The notes beneath the pieces are model-generated. The model saw only the letters and a program-made list of their open reading frames with translations, had not been told where the DNA came from and did not search any database. From positions 298,698 to 362,697 of the forward strand of contig NZ_SOZD01000006.1 in the NCBI RefSeq assembly GCF_004519335.1: a stretch of DNA of 64,000 nucleotides, in the 5' to 3' direction. This DNA comes from Jiella endophytica. Its GTDB lineage: Bacteria; Pseudomonadota; Alphaproteobacteria; Rhizobiales; Rhizobiaceae. Every line of letters starts with the position of its first letter. The first letter of the stretch is position 1. Shown one piece after another: positions 50,192 to 60,211 of the stretch. The translations under genes were made by a program, and so were the position numbers.

Positions 50192-50935
50192 ATGTTCCGC
50201 GATCGCCGGCCGGAAGGAGCCTTGCCCGTCGCAACGTCCGGCGCTGCCCACGGCGAAGCGGGCCGCCCTCTGGCGCGGCAGAAGGCGCTCGGCTTCGGCT
50301 TCGTCGCGCTGTTGTCCTTTCTCGCCGGCATGACGGACGCCATCGGCTTCCTGCGGGCCGGCGACTTCCTGTCCTTCATGAGCGGCAACACCACGCGTCT
50401 CGCCATCGCCATCGGCGAGGGCAACGGCGGCGCGATCCTGCGCCTTTCGGCGATCGTCGCGGTCTTCGTCGTCGGCAATGCGTCCGGCGTCGTCGTCGTG
50501 CGGCAGTCCGGCGGCCGGCAATGGCCGCTGCTTTTGATGGTGACGATCGCCACCGGCGCCGCCGCGCTGGTCGCGGGACCAGAACCCTCGCCCTTCGCCT
50601 ATCTGCCGCTGGTCCTCGCGATGGGCATGCTCAATGCCGCCGTCGACAACGTCGCCGGCCATCCGCTCGGCCTCACCTATGTCACCGGCGCCCTGTCGCG
50701 CTTCGGCAAGGGCATCGGGCGGCTTCTCTGCGGCGAGCGCAATCCCGGCTTCCTCGTGCAGATCTTTCCCTGGATCGGCATGCTGGCCGGGGCGGTGACC
50801 GGCGTCCTGTTGCTTCGCGCCCTCGCCGAAGGCGCTCTCTGGTGCATCGGCGGCTTCGCCCTCTGCCTGACCCTCGGCTCGCTTGCGGTGCCGCGCAGCT
50901 GGCTGCGCAACAGCTTCGGCCTCACCGGACCCTGA
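50192..50935 (+). CDS. DUF1275 (YoaK-like) membrane protein
   Basis: A 247-residue protein with about six membrane helices. The family start is FLAGMTDAIGFLRAGDFLSFMSGNTTRLA, seen as two segments here (FLAGMTDAIGFLRAG and FLSFMSGNTTRLA). A second DUF1275 hallmark, GLTYVTGALSRFGKG, is in the middle. No transport substrate is known. A polar N-terminal tail of about 30 residues precedes it. The ATG at 50192 is 7 bases after the bolA stop. Confidence 0.87.
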   Translation: MFRDRRPEGALPVATSGAAHGEAGRPLARQKALGFGFVALLSFLAGMTDAIGFLRAGDFLSFMSGNTTRLAIAIGEGNGGAILRLSAIVAVFVVGNASGVVVVRQSGGRQWPLLLMVTIATGAAALVAGPEPSPFAYLPLVLAMGMLNAAVDNVAGHPLGLTYVTGALSRFGKGIGRLLCGERNPGFLVQIFPWIGMLAGAVTGVLLLRALAEGALWCIGGFALCLTLGSLAVPRSWLRNSFGLTGP

Positions 50936-51136
50936 CCATCGCGGGCCGCTGCCGCCGCCGGTCTTAACCTCTCCTTCACCATCGCCCTCTGCGCTTTCCA
51001 CTTGCCGCGCGCCGGCATCAGACCGGACCATTGTCGAAAGGGTCGGAAGCCCGCCTCGGGCGGCACTTCGTTGCGGCGGCATCCCGGCGCACCCATATCG
51101 CGATGGTTAACGATGGGGAAAGAACGGGGACGGCGC

Positions 51137-53014
51137 ATGGAAGCGGAGGCAGACACTCCCCGTCTTGAGGAGACGCCAGACGAGGCTCCTCGCTATCGGA
51201 CGATCTGGCTCGTCCTCTCCTTCCTCATCCTGATCTTCGGCTGCGGCCTCGTCGGCGTGCATTCCTGGGTCGATGCGGTGGCGGCGCGCTACGGCGCGAG
51301 CGTCGAGACGACCCGCGAGCGGGTCCATTCGAACCGGCTGATCGTCGATCTTTCCCGCCACAGGGACCAGCCCTGGAACGCCCCGATCGAGGAGGCGATG
51401 TATGTCGACTATGACGACGTTCCGGAGGTGATGCGCCAGGCGATCCTGACCAGCGAGGATTCCTGGTTCTTCTACCATGCCGGCTTTAATCCGATCGCCA
51501 TCGGCAAGGCGCTCCTCAGCCAGTTCGGCGACGATCCGCGCGGCGGCTCCACCATCACCCAGCAGATCGCCAAGCAGGTCTATGTCGGCAGCCGCCGCGA
51601 CTTCGGCCGCAAGTTCGACGAACTCGCCATCGCGCTCTGGCTGGAATGGCACTTTTCGAAGAAGCAGCTCCTCGAATTCTATTTCAACACCCCCTTCATG
51701 GGCCACAACACCAAGGGGATCGAGGCGGCCGCCCGCTATTATTTCGGCTATTCCTTCAAGCGCGAGCGCACCCAGAGCGTCGCCTTCACCCCGGACATGG
51801 CGGCAAGCCTCGCCGTCACCATCAAGAACCCGACCGCCGGCAATCCGACCAAGCCGCGCAACATGCGCGAGGCCCGCAGGCTGCTGCTCGCCATGGGGAT
51901 CGAGCCGAAGACGCTGACCGAAAAGGCGGTCGCCAGCGCCTCGCTGCCGCGCCGCTTCGCCGCCCATGCCTTCGCCAAGGACCGGCGCCTGTCCGACCAG
52001 TTCGGCCCGGCCCGCGACCTTGCCGTGACGCGGCTGTCCCGCCGGCTGCAGGGCATCGAGGGCGGGCTCGACGTCGTCACCTTCTACTCCTCCGAGACTC
52101 AGCTCTATCTGCAGTCGGCCATCGAGAAATACGCCCCGCCGATCCGCCGCGCCGGCTACGACCAGCTGACCGCCGTCGTCGTCAACAACGTGACGGGCGG
52201 CATCGAGGCGATCGTCGCCCCGCCGGACGCCAAGATCTATCCCGGCTCGACCGTGAAGCCGCTGCTCAGCCTCTGCGCCCTCGTCGACAAGGGCTGGACG
52301 GCGCAGACCCGGGTCGACGACGCCCCCATCGGCGTTCCGCCGGTCAGGAACGGCGACCGGCGCTATCTCGGCCGGATCAGCCTCGAACAGGCCCTCGCCG
52401 CGAGTCGCAACCCGCCCTTCGTCGCGATGATGCGGCGCTTCGGGCCCGGCTGCGCCAACGACGTCCTCTCCCGCATGAAGACCGGCTTCCGCTTTTCCGG
52501 CGGCCGTGACCGCTCGCTCGCCCTCGGCGCCGAGCCGGTCGATCTGATGGATCTCCTCGACGCCTATGTGACCGTCGCCACCTGCGGCAAGGTCTCCAAC
52601 GGCCCGCTGATCCTGAAGGAAGCCCGCCAGCGCGGCGACCAGACGGTGGTGCTCGAGGAAAAGGCCGAGCCGCTGGCGAAGGATGCGCGGCTGACGGCGG
52701 GCTTCGACGCCCTGCACGAAATGCTCCAGGCGACGACCGGGCCGACCGGCACCGCCAATGGCAGCCGCTTCGTCAACGACGTCGCGGCCAAGACCGGCAC
52801 CTCCGACGACAACCGTCAGATCACGCTGATCACCTTCACCCGCGCCTACACCGTGCTGGTCTCGGCGGGCGCCAGCGATCCATCGAAACTGAAGCGGCAC
52901 CTGTCGTCCCACGCGCTGGTCAAGATGGTGCACAACATCAACGCCAACATCCACGGCGGCAAGGACCCCGGGCCACTCGGCTGCGGCCCCGGCACCGTCG
53001 TCGCCGGCCGGTAG
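51137..53014 (+). CDS. Bifunctional penicillin-binding protein (transglycosylase-transpeptidase)
   Basis: 625 residues. A short cytoplasmic tail, membrane helix at about 24-46, GT51 glycosyltransferase domain (about 75-250: catalytic Glu in TSEDSWFFYH, then RGGSTITQQIAKQVY), and a penicillin-binding transpeptidase domain with STVK (about 369-372), SRN and KTGT (about 552). All catalytic motifs are intact, so the protein should make and cross-link peptidoglycan. It is shorter than PBP1A and has no extra C-terminal domain. ATG 51137 with GGGGA upstream is preferred to ATG 51113. A CtrA-like half-site (ATGGTTAA, 51103-51110) lies just upstream. Confidence 0.92.
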   Translation: MEAEADTPRLEETPDEAPRYRTIWLVLSFLILIFGCGLVGVHSWVDAVAARYGASVETTRERVHSNRLIVDLSRHRDQPWNAPIEEAMYVDYDDVPEVMRQAILTSEDSWFFYHAGFNPIAIGKALLSQFGDDPRGGSTITQQIAKQVYVGSRRDFGRKFDELAIALWLEWHFSKKQLLEFYFNTPFMGHNTKGIEAAARYYFGYSFKRERTQSVAFTPDMAASLAVTIKNPTAGNPTKPRNMREARRLLLAMGIEPKTLTEKAVASASLPRRFAAHAFAKDRRLSDQFGPARDLAVTRLSRRLQGIEGGLDVVTFYSSETQLYLQSAIEKYAPPIRRAGYDQLTAVVVNNVTGGIEAIVAPPDAKIYPGSTVKPLLSLCALVDKGWTAQTRVDDAPIGVPPVRNGDRRYLGRISLEQALAASRNPPFVAMMRRFGPGCANDVLSRMKTGFRFSGGRDRSLALGAEPVDLMDLLDAYVTVATCGKVSNGPLILKEARQRGDQTVVLEEKAEPLAKDARLTAGFDALHEMLQATTGPTGTANGSRFVNDVAAKTGTSDDNRQITLITFTRAYTVLVSAGASDPSKLKRHLSSHALVKMVHNINANIHGGKDPGPLGCGPGTVVAGR

Positions 53015-53098
53015 GTTCGTCGCGCGAAAGCGCCCGCAGCGAGAAGCCGCGGGCGCCGGGACGCGCCGGAAGGTGCGGGGAAGGAAACCGCTACCTCG

Positions 53099-55285
53099 TC
53101 ACGCCGCGCGGGCGAGCTTTGCCGGCTGCCGCTGCTCGACCTTGAAGGCGGCGATCTGGCCGGCAAGGGCCGTCGCCTCGCCGGCAAGGCCGTGGGTCGC
53201 CGCGGTCGCCTGTTCGACCAGAGCGGCATTCTGCTGGGTGGTCGTATCCATCTGCGACAGCGTGTCGTTGACGTGGCTGACGGAATCGGCCTGCTCGCGG
53301 GAAGCATCGACGATTGCGCTCACCTCGGTGCGGATCGTCTCGACCTTTTCGAGGATCGTGCCGAGGGCGCCGCCGGTCCGCTCGAACAGCGAGACGCCGC
53401 TTTCAAGCGAGGTGACCGAGCGGTCGATCAGGCCGCGGATCTCGTTGGCGGCGTTGCTCGAACGCTGGGCCAAGTCGCGTACCTCCTGCGCCACAACGGC
53501 AAAGCCCTTGCCGGCCTCGCCCGCCCGCGCCGCCTCGACGCCGGCATTGAGGGCGAGGAGGTTAGTCTGAAAGGCGATCTCGTCGATCACCGAGACGATC
53601 TGGGAAATCTCCTTGGACGAGTCGGCGATCTTGCCGATGACGCTCACCGACTCCTCGACCAGCTGGCCGGAGGAACGGGTAAAGTCGGAAACTTCGGCGA
53701 CATAGGTGCCCGCGGCCGTGGCACGCTTCGCGGTGGAGGTGACGGTGGTCGACACCTCGGCCATCGAGGCGGCGGTCGTCTCCAGCACCGCCGCCTGCTG
53801 CTCGGTGCGGCGGGCGAGATCGTCGGAGGCGACCCGCAGCTCGCTGACGCCGCGCTCGACGCTGTCGGCGACCGCCTTGACGGCGAGGATCGTCGCCTCC
53901 AGCATCCGGACGGATTCGTTGTAGTCCTTGCGCAGGGCGTCGTAGGCGCCGGGCAGTTCCGCCGCGATGCGGAAGGCGACGTCGCCTTCCGACAGCCGCT
54001 TCAGCGCGTTGCCGATCTCGGCGATCACCCGCTCCATCTGCTCGGCGCTTTCCCGGCGCTCCGCCTCGATTTGCCGCTGCTGGGCTTCGCGCTCTTCCAG
54101 ATGCTGCCGGTCCTCCTCGAGCTTCCTGCGGGCATTTTCCTCCGTCACGGTGGCGAAGGTGGAAACGGCGCGGGCCATCTGGGCGACCTCGTCCTCGCCG
54201 CTCGTATCGACGCCTGACATGTCGACCCGGCCTTCGGCGAGACGCCTCATGCAGGCGATCAGGGCGTTGAGCGGCCGCGTCACCGAGCGGGCGATCACCA
54301 CCGAGCCGAGGATGACCAGCAGCGCCGTTCCGGCGACGAGCACCGAGAGCAGCACGAAGCTGTTCCATTTTTCAGTGCTGGAGGCCGCGGCGAGCGCTTG
54401 GATCGTCTGCAGCGTCTCGGTCTCGATCCTCGCCATCTCGTCGATGACGCCCGTCGTCAGGGCAAACCACTCGCCGGCATCGAGCCCTGTAAGGTCGCCG
54501 CCAACGCCGTCCCTCAGGATGCGGGCACTCATCGTCAGCGCTTGCTGCAGCCCCGCGTCGTCGAGACGCTGGCGCAGGCCCGCCTCGGCGCTTGCCGGCT
54601 CGAGGGCGATGAAGCGCTCGATATGGGCGACGAAGCCGCCGGAGAGCTGCCGGAACCGTTCGAAACCCCGCTCGGACAGCGATCCCGAAGCGATGATGCC
54701 GGCCCCCTCGCCCCGCTCGCGCCCGGCGAGATCCTTCGCCAGGACCAGATTGTTATAGGCGGCGAGACGGTCCGGCAGCGTGGAACCGCGCTCGGACTTG
54801 CTCATCGCACTCATCAGACGCATCAGCGAGTCGATCGTCGCGTTGTAATAGTCGAAGGCGGTCTCACGCGGGGTCGACAGCGCCGAGACCTCCTTGCGGA
54901 CCTCGGCGAGCCGGGCGAGAGCCTCGGACGACATGTCGATGTAGCGGTGGAGGTCGGCTTCCGTCGTCTCGGCAAGCTTGCGCTCCTGCACCAGGAAACT
55001 GGCCAGCGCCGCGTCCACCTTTTCGCGGGCGCCGAGCATCTTGTCCTGCATCTTCTTGCCGCCCGAGCCGAGAAAGCCGGAGGACGTGCCGCGCTCGACC
55101 TGCAGCCAGTGGACGAGCTTGCCAAGAGCGTCGAGCTCGACGCCGGTTTCGACGACGGCGCTCATCTGGACGTATTTGCCATAGAACTCCGATATCTCAT
55201 GACTGCCGATCGCAAATATGAAGATGAACGGCAGAAGCAATGACGCAAAGAAACGCTTGGCGATGGAAAACTGATTCAGTCTCAT
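53099..55285 (-). CDS. Methyl-accepting chemotaxis protein with NIT sensor domain
   Basis: 728 residues. N-terminal helix at about 10-30, nitrate/nitrite-sensing (NIT, PF08376-like) domain with the hallmark WLQVERGTSSGFLGSGG at about 60-76 and a second ERGEGAGIIASGSLSERGFE near 200-220. The second membrane helix is at about 305-330, followed by HAMP and an MCP signalling domain whose tip NLLALNAGVEAARAGEAGKG is near 580. The NIT domain suggests sensing of nitrate or nitrite, but that is by family only. The start at 55285 lacks a strong ribosome site, and a TTG 21 bases upstream is possible. Confidence 0.9.
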   Translation of the reverse strand: MRLNQFSIAKRFFASLLLPFIFIFAIGSHEISEFYGKYVQMSAVVETGVELDALGKLVHWLQVERGTSSGFLGSGGKKMQDKMLGAREKVDAALASFLVQERKLAETTEADLHRYIDMSSEALARLAEVRKEVSALSTPRETAFDYYNATIDSLMRLMSAMSKSERGSTLPDRLAAYNNLVLAKDLAGRERGEGAGIIASGSLSERGFERFRQLSGGFVAHIERFIALEPASAEAGLRQRLDDAGLQQALTMSARILRDGVGGDLTGLDAGEWFALTTGVIDEMARIETETLQTIQALAAASSTEKWNSFVLLSVLVAGTALLVILGSVVIARSVTRPLNALIACMRRLAEGRVDMSGVDTSGEDEVAQMARAVSTFATVTEENARRKLEEDRQHLEEREAQQRQIEAERRESAEQMERVIAEIGNALKRLSEGDVAFRIAAELPGAYDALRKDYNESVRMLEATILAVKAVADSVERGVSELRVASDDLARRTEQQAAVLETTAASMAEVSTTVTSTAKRATAAGTYVAEVSDFTRSSGQLVEESVSVIGKIADSSKEISQIVSVIDEIAFQTNLLALNAGVEAARAGEAGKGFAVVAQEVRDLAQRSSNAANEIRGLIDRSVTSLESGVSLFERTGGALGTILEKVETIRTEVSAIVDASREQADSVSHVNDTLSQMDTTTQQNAALVEQATAATHGLAGEATALAGQIAAFKVEQRQPAKLARAA

Positions 55286-55544
55286 GGCAATTTGTCCGTC
55301 GTTCAAACAAACGGGTGAGGAGATTTTTCCTCAGCTCCCGGTCAAATTGCAGCAAATCGTTTAAGCGAGGGTGAACCCGTCGGAGAATGCAATGATCATT
55401 ATACTGCTATATTAGATGAATATTTCCCGGCCGCAATCATTCGGCAAACTGAATGCATCAGAGAATTGCGGGTCGCAGCGTCCGACGGCAAACCCTGGCA
55501 CATGGCCGATCGTGCCGGTTTGCCGCGAGCCGCGCGGGACGCGG

Positions 55545-56213
55545 TCAGAACTTCAGCGCGATGCCGGCGCGGATCGAATGTTCGTCGAAGCCGGAAGAGA
55601 CGCTGGTATTGCCGAGATCGTAGGTCTCGTCGCCAAACCGCGAATAGCGGTATTCGAGTCGCCCGGAGAGATCGTCGGAGATCTTCGCCTCGACGCCGGC
55701 GCCCACCGTATAGCCGATATGGGTCTTGCTGTCGGAGGCGCCGTTAAGGGAGAGCTCGTTGCGCGAGGCGGCGACGCCGCCCGTGGCGAAGACCAGGAAG
55801 GGATCGGCCTGATAGCCGACTCGGCCGCGCAGCGAGCCGAAGACGTTCTGCTCGCCATCGACGTCGCCGCCGAGACTTGGGCTGAACCCCGAGCCGTCGA
55901 CACCGGAGCCGCCGATATCCGCCTCGATGCCGTAGACGATCGGCGCGGCCTCGAAATTATAACCGGTATAGACGCCGCCGACGAAGCCGTCGCCGTCGAA
56001 GGAAGCGCCGCCGGCATCCCTGAAGCGGGCAAAATTGTAGCCGACAAAGGCACCGGCATAGGGGCCGGACCAGACATAGATGGAGGCCGGCGCTTCCGGC
56101 GAAGGCGCTGAAGGCTGCTCGAAGACGACATCGGCCGCCGAGGCGCTGCCCGTGGCGAGGGCCAGCACGCCGGACAAGATAGCGGCGAATGTTCCGATAC
56201 GGGTCATCGGCAT
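55545..56213 (-). CDS. Outer-membrane beta-barrel protein (Omp25/Omp31/RopB type)
   Basis: A 222-residue outer-membrane protein. A signal peptide of about 26 residues ends at ASAAD. An approximately 8-strand barrel follows, with the typical [25 protein letters not shown] and [14 protein letters not shown] strands, and the last residue is Phe (GIALKF), as needed for BamA insertion. Related to Brucella Omp25/Omp31. ATG 56213 has GGAACGACG upstream, and ATG 56207 is possible. Confidence 0.88.
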   Translation of the reverse strand: MPMTRIGTFAAILSGVLALATGSASAADVVFEQPSAPSPEAPASIYVWSGPYAGAFVGYNFARFRDAGGASFDGDGFVGGVYTGYNFEAAPIVYGIEADIGGSGVDGSGFSPSLGGDVDGEQNVFGSLRGRVGYQADPFLVFATGGVAASRNELSLNGASDSKTHIGYTVGAGVEAKISDDLSGRLEYRYSRFGDETYDLGNTSVSSGFDEHSIRAGIALKF

Positions 56214-56537
56214 CGTCGTTCCACCACTGGCTCGCGAGCGCTCGCCGGACCTTTCGGCCCCGCCTTCCCGGCCTGCAAAATCAGACCGGCAGCTCGCCAT
56301 CGCCGATTGTCGGCGACACGGCACCGTTACACAAGTGGGGTGCACAGACGCCGGAAACAGGACCGGGAAACGGCAAGCCGATCGTTCCGCAAAACTTTTC
56401 CGGCAATGTTGCAATCTCGCAACAAGCATCGAGAGCGGCCTCGCAGATCCGGTGCGGTGGCGCGGGCACCCGTGGTCGGGCGCCGCGCCCCCTGCATTTC
56501 GAATCATGCGCCATCATATATGACAGGCCGGCCGGCG

Positions 56538-58769
56538 ATGAGCCCGCCGGAGTTGAACGAGGAGACCGAGTTGGGCCGTTCGCGTCCACAACGAGATCAG
56601 CGCGACGACGCCGCAATGCCGGAAGCCGCAGAGGACGAGGACGTCGCCGCACCGTTCGAAACGGACGAGGCGGAGGGTGCGCCCGGCGACGCCGCAGATT
56701 TCGGCGGCGATGTCGCGGAGGATGACGAGGACGAGCCGACCGCCGCGTCCGCCCCGGCCGTCAGGGCATCCGATGCGCTGATCGGGGCGATCGAGTGGGA
56801 CGATGCCGGCAAGTCCGTCCATGCGGATCTCAAGGGACCGGAGCTGATCGCCGCGCTGGCAAAGCGGCTGCCGAATTCGCCCGGCGTCTACCGGATGTTC
56901 GGCGATGACGGCGAGATCCTCTATGTCGGCAAGGCGCGCTCCCTGAAGAAGCGGGTGGTCAACTACACCCGGCTCGGCGGCCACACCCAGCGCATCGCGC
57001 GGATGATCGCCAAGACGCGCAACATGGAGTTCGTCACCACCCGCACCGAGACCGAGGCGCTGCTCCTCGAGGCGAACCTCATCAAGCGCCTGAGGCCGCG
57101 CTTCAACGTCCTGATGCGGGACGACAAGTCGTTCCCCTACATCCTGATCAGCCAGGATCACGCCGCCCCGGCGATCCTCAAGCACCGCGGCGCGCGCTCG
57201 CGCAAGGGCCGCTATTTCGGCCCCTTCGCCTCGGCCGGGGCGGTCGGGCGGACGATCAACGCCCTGCAGCGGGCCTTCCTGCTGCGCACCTGCTCCGACT
57301 CGGTCTATGACAGCCGCACCAGGCCGTGCCTCCTCTACCAGATCAAGCGCTGCTCCGGCCCCTGCACCGGCGAGGTGAGCGAGGCCGAATATGCCGAACT
57401 CGTCGACGAGGCGACGGCGTTTCTGTCCGGCCGGTCGAGCGACGTGAAGACGATGCTGTCGCACTCCATGCAGTCGGCCTCGGCCGATCTCGACTTCGAA
57501 CGCGCCGCGGTCTACCGCGACCGCCTCGCCGCACTGTCCCACGTTCAGGGCCATCAGGGGATCAATCCCGAGGGCATCGAGGAGGCGGACGTCTTCGCCA
57601 TCCATCAGGAGGGCGGCCTCACCTCGATCCAGGTGTTCTTCTTCCGCACCGGCCAGAACTGGGGCAACCGCGCCTATTTCCCCAAGGCCGACCCGTCGCT
57701 GGAGCCGGAGGCCGTGCTTGCCGCCTTCCTCGGCCAGTTCTACGACGACACGCCGGCGCCGCGGCTGATCCTGTTGCCGGTGAAGGTCGATGACGAGGCG
57801 CTGCTCGCCGAGGCGCTGACCCTGAAGGCCGGGCGCCGGGTGAAGATCGAGGTGCCGTCGCGCGGCGCCAAGCGCGACCTCGTCGACCACGCCGCCTCGA
57901 ACGCCAAGGAGGCGCTCGGCCGCCGCCTCGCCGAGACATCGACCCAGGCGCGGCTCCTCGACGGGCTGCGACAGACCTTCGGCCTGTCGCGCACGCCGCG
58001 GCGCATCGAGGTCTACGACAACTCCCACATCATGGGCACCGCCGCCGTCGGCGCGATGATCGTCGCCGGGCCAGAAGGCTTTGCCAAGAACCAGTACCGC
58101 AAGTTCAACATCAAGGGCGAGGACATCACGCCGGGCGACGACTTCGGCATGATGAAGGAAGTCATCCGCCGCCGCTTCTCCCGCCTCATCAAGGAGCATG
58201 CCGACGACATGCCGGCGACCGCCGACACGGCGCTGGCCGGCGAGGCCGCCCCGGCGGATGCTCTCCCCGACGGCGAGATGGCGGAGGACGCCGCCGAGGA
58301 CGCGCCGATGCCGGCCTGGCCGGACCTCGTGCTGATCGACGGCGGCAAAGGGCAGATGTCGGCGGTGCGGGCGATCCTCGACGAACTCGGCATCGCCGAC
58401 CGGATCACCGCCATCGGCGTCGCCAAGGGCGTCGACCGGGATGCAGGCCGCGAGCGCTTCGTCACCGACGGCCGCGAGCCCTTCTCGCTGCCGCCGCGCG
58501 ATCCCGTGCTCTATTTCGTCCAGCGGCTGCGCGACGAGGCCCACCGCTTCGCCATCGGCACCCATCGGGCCAAGCGCAAGAAGGAGCTGGTGAAGAACCC
58601 GCTCGACGAGATCGCCGGCATCGGCCCGTCGCGAAAGCGCGCGCTGCTCCACCATTTCGGCACGGCCAAGGCCGTCTCGCGGGCGGCGCTCAGCGATCTC
58701 ACCGAGGTCGACGGCATCTCGGCGGCCATGGCGCAGTCGATTTACGACCATTTCCATGCCGGCGGGTGA
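56538..58769 (+). CDS. uvrC: UvrABC excinuclease subunit C, with acidic N-terminal extension
   Basis: 743 residues, longer than the usual 600-650. The GIY-YIG nuclease (SPGVYRMF at about 115, [13 protein letters not shown] at about 130), the Cys-rich segment [14 protein letters not shown], the UVR motif ([16 protein letters not shown]), the UvrC RNase H-like nuclease ([31 protein letters not shown]) and C-terminal helix-hairpin-helix pairs ([13 protein letters not shown]) are all present. Two oddities: a highly acidic N-terminal extension of about 100 residues, and an acidic Ala/Asp insert of about 40 residues (about 555-595) inside the C-terminal nuclease domain. ATG 56520 is an alternative start. 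It is upstream of the uvrC-pgsA-moaD-moaE order typical of the group. Confidence 0.93.
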   Translation: MSPPELNEETELGRSRPQRDQRDDAAMPEAAEDEDVAAPFETDEAEGAPGDAADFGGDVAEDDEDEPTAASAPAVRASDALIGAIEWDDAGKSVHADLKGPELIAALAKRLPNSPGVYRMFGDDGEILYVGKARSLKKRVVNYTRLGGHTQRIARMIAKTRNMEFVTTRTETEALLLEANLIKRLRPRFNVLMRDDKSFPYILISQDHAAPAILKHRGARSRKGRYFGPFASAGAVGRTINALQRAFLLRTCSDSVYDSRTRPCLLYQIKRCSGPCTGEVSEAEYAELVDEATAFLSGRSSDVKTMLSHSMQSASADLDFERAAVYRDRLAALSHVQGHQGINPEGIEEADVFAIHQEGGLTSIQVFFFRTGQNWGNRAYFPKADPSLEPEAVLAAFLGQFYDDTPAPRLILLPVKVDDEALLAEALTLKAGRRVKIEVPSRGAKRDLVDHAASNAKEALGRRLAETSTQARLLDGLRQTFGLSRTPRRIEVYDNSHIMGTAAVGAMIVAGPEGFAKNQYRKFNIKGEDITPGDDFGMMKEVIRRRFSRLIKEHADDMPATADTALAGEAAPADALPDGEMAEDAAEDAPMPAWPDLVLIDGGKGQMSAVRAILDELGIADRITAIGVAKGVDRDAGRERFVTDGREPFSLPPRDPVLYFVQRLRDEAHRFAIGTHRAKRKKELVKNPLDEIAGIGPSRKRALLHHFGTAKAVSRAALSDLTEVDGISAAMAQSIYDHFHAGG

Positions 58770-58913
58770 AACATTCACGATCGGCGGCGCGCATTGCAAC
58801 GCTCGCGCCGGCATAGAGTCTCCAATGCGATCGGGCCGGATCAAAGCAATGGCGGGGCGTGTGAGACGCGGCGTCGAACCCACCTCGGGGAATGAGATCT
58901 GGAGAGGTAGTTC

Positions 58914-59162
58914 TCAGACGCCAAAAGCATCCCTGGCTTGCGGCGAATCCATCAGGATGTTTTCCCCAAGAACTCGCGCAAACCGTTCGAAGCCCTCTTT
59001 ATCTCCCTGAAATTGCTTTCTAGGGAGCTGAACAGACGTATAGATCTGCTTATCGGCGCGATCAGGAAATATTCTGTATATGGTCAGCGTGCCCTCACCA
59101 TCTATTTCAATCAAATGGCTATGTCCTGCCGTTACATCTGACATGAATAAACTCGCGGGCAT
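58914..59162 (-). CDS. Small protein of unknown function in an AT-richer island
   Basis: 82 residues, or 76 from ATG 59144. It contains HLIEIDGEGTLTIYRIFPD and a helical C-terminal half (EGFERFARVLGENILMDS). Composition is less GC-rich than the flanking uvrC and pgsA genes. It is placed after (downstream on the same strand of) an RHS relic, which is where immunity genes of RHS toxins are found. The immunity role is only a position-based inference, and I recognise no family. Confidence 0.5.
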   Translation of the reverse strand: MPASLFMSDVTAGHSHLIEIDGEGTLTIYRIFPDRADKQIYTSVQLPRKQFQGDKEGFERFARVLGENILMDSPQARDAFGV

Positions 59163-59577
59163 TGAGGGATAAAGAGGACTTCAACCAATCCTGCAAGGGT
59201 ATGCCAGACAGCCGCTGCCGTTTGGCCCCGGCAGCGTCCAATTGCATGACATGTGACAGCGTCTATCCAATTCATTTTATCGCAGTTGTCATCACTCTCG
59301 CGCGCTTCTGTATCGCCTTTCAGCGAGCCAGCCGCACAGACTGTTTTCACTTGAATTGCTCAATGCGCTATCTCCGAAATGCCGACTGCGGCCACCCCAT
59401 CCACGCGGGACGCATCTTCAAAGCATTGTCCAGTAGGATCGATCCGGCTAAGTGGATTCCCTCCGACAATCGCCACGTTCGAAGGCGAAGATCGGATCTT
59501 TACGCCGGGCCGGTTGACTTGACGGCCCCGCCCGCGCTTTGAGAAACCAGCCCACACATCCCGCAGGCAAGCGTATC
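59163..59577. other. AT-richer island between uvrC and pgsA
   Basis: About 415 bases with lower GC than the surroundings. On the minus strand an RHS core fragment (59360-59557) is followed by a 72-codon open frame in another phase (59132-59350) that contains no recognisable domain. This may be the continuation of a decayed toxin tail after a frameshift. No complete gene is supported. Confidence 0.5.
59360..59557 (-). pseudogene. Relic of an RHS-family toxin C-terminal region
   Basis: The translated stretch VGGNPLSRIDPTGQCFEDAS is the end of the RHS/YD-repeat-associated core domain, where the variable toxin tail begins after DPTG. The residues before it no longer read as RHS repeats beyond about ten positions, and the frame stops 21 codons after the motif. 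No upstream RHS repeats exist on this strand, since pgsA begins at 59578. So only the junction fragment of the toxin remains. The start of the open frame at 59557 is arbitrary. Confidence 0.6.
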
Positions 59578-60159
59578 ATGGCGTCTAGGGCCCTCAGCCT
59601 TCCCAACATCCTGACCTATGCGCGGATCGTCTGCGTTCCGCTCGTCGTCATGTGCTTCTTCCTCGAAGGCCAGCTGCGCAGCCCCGACTACGCCCGATGG
59701 ACGGCGCTCGGCATTTTCATCGCCGCCTCGATCACCGACTATTTCGACGGCTATCTCGCCAGAGCCTGGAATCAGTCCTCGACGATCGGCCGGATGCTCG
59801 ATCCGATCGCCGACAAGCTTCTCGTTGCCGCCGTCCTCCTGCTGCTCGCCGCCGAGGGGAGCATCGCCGGCTGGAGCCTCTGGGCGGCGATCATCATCCT
59901 CTGCCGCGAGATCCTCGTCTCGGGCCTTCGCGAATATCTCGCCGAGCTGAAGGTCTCCGTCCCGGTGACGCGGCTCGCCAAGTGGAAGACGACGATCCAG
60001 ATGATCGCCATCGCCTTCCTTCTCGCCGGGCCCGCCGGCGACGAGTTCATGCCGGGGATCAGCCAGCTCGGCCTCGTCCTTCTCTGGGTCTCGGCGATCG
60101 TGACGCTCTACACCGGCTACGACTATTTCCGCGCCGGGCTTCGGCACATCGACGACTGA
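59578..60159 (+). CDS. pgsA: CDP-diacylglycerol--glycerol-3-phosphate 3-phosphatidyltransferase
   Basis: A 193-residue inner-membrane enzyme making phosphatidylglycerophosphate, the precursor of phosphatidylglycerol and cardiolipin. The CDP-alcohol phosphotransferase motif D-x2-D-G-x2-A-R-x8-G-x3-D-x3-D is complete (TDYFDGYLARAWNQ, then GRMLDPIADK). Several membrane helices follow. The start MASRALSLPNILTYARI is typical. It belongs to the uvrC-pgsA-moaD-moaE group, but is separated from moaD by two inserted genes on the opposite strand. Confidence 0.94.
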   Translation: MASRALSLPNILTYARIVCVPLVVMCFFLEGQLRSPDYARWTALGIFIAASITDYFDGYLARAWNQSSTIGRMLDPIADKLLVAAVLLLLAAEGSIAGWSLWAAIIILCREILVSGLREYLAELKVSVPVTRLAKWKTTIQMIAIAFLLAGPAGDEFMPGISQLGLVLLWVSAIVTLYTGYDYFRAGLRHIDD

Positions 60160-60211
60160 CAGGCGGTAGGGCCCCGCCCGCCCTCAGACAGCCGGCGACG
60201 GCCGCCGGTGA

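Noticed and set aside
53030..53056. Inverted repeat gcgcccgc/gcgggcgc between the PBP and the chemoreceptor as a terminator
   Set aside because: It is GC-rich with no T-run. It may be a chance feature of high-GC DNA.
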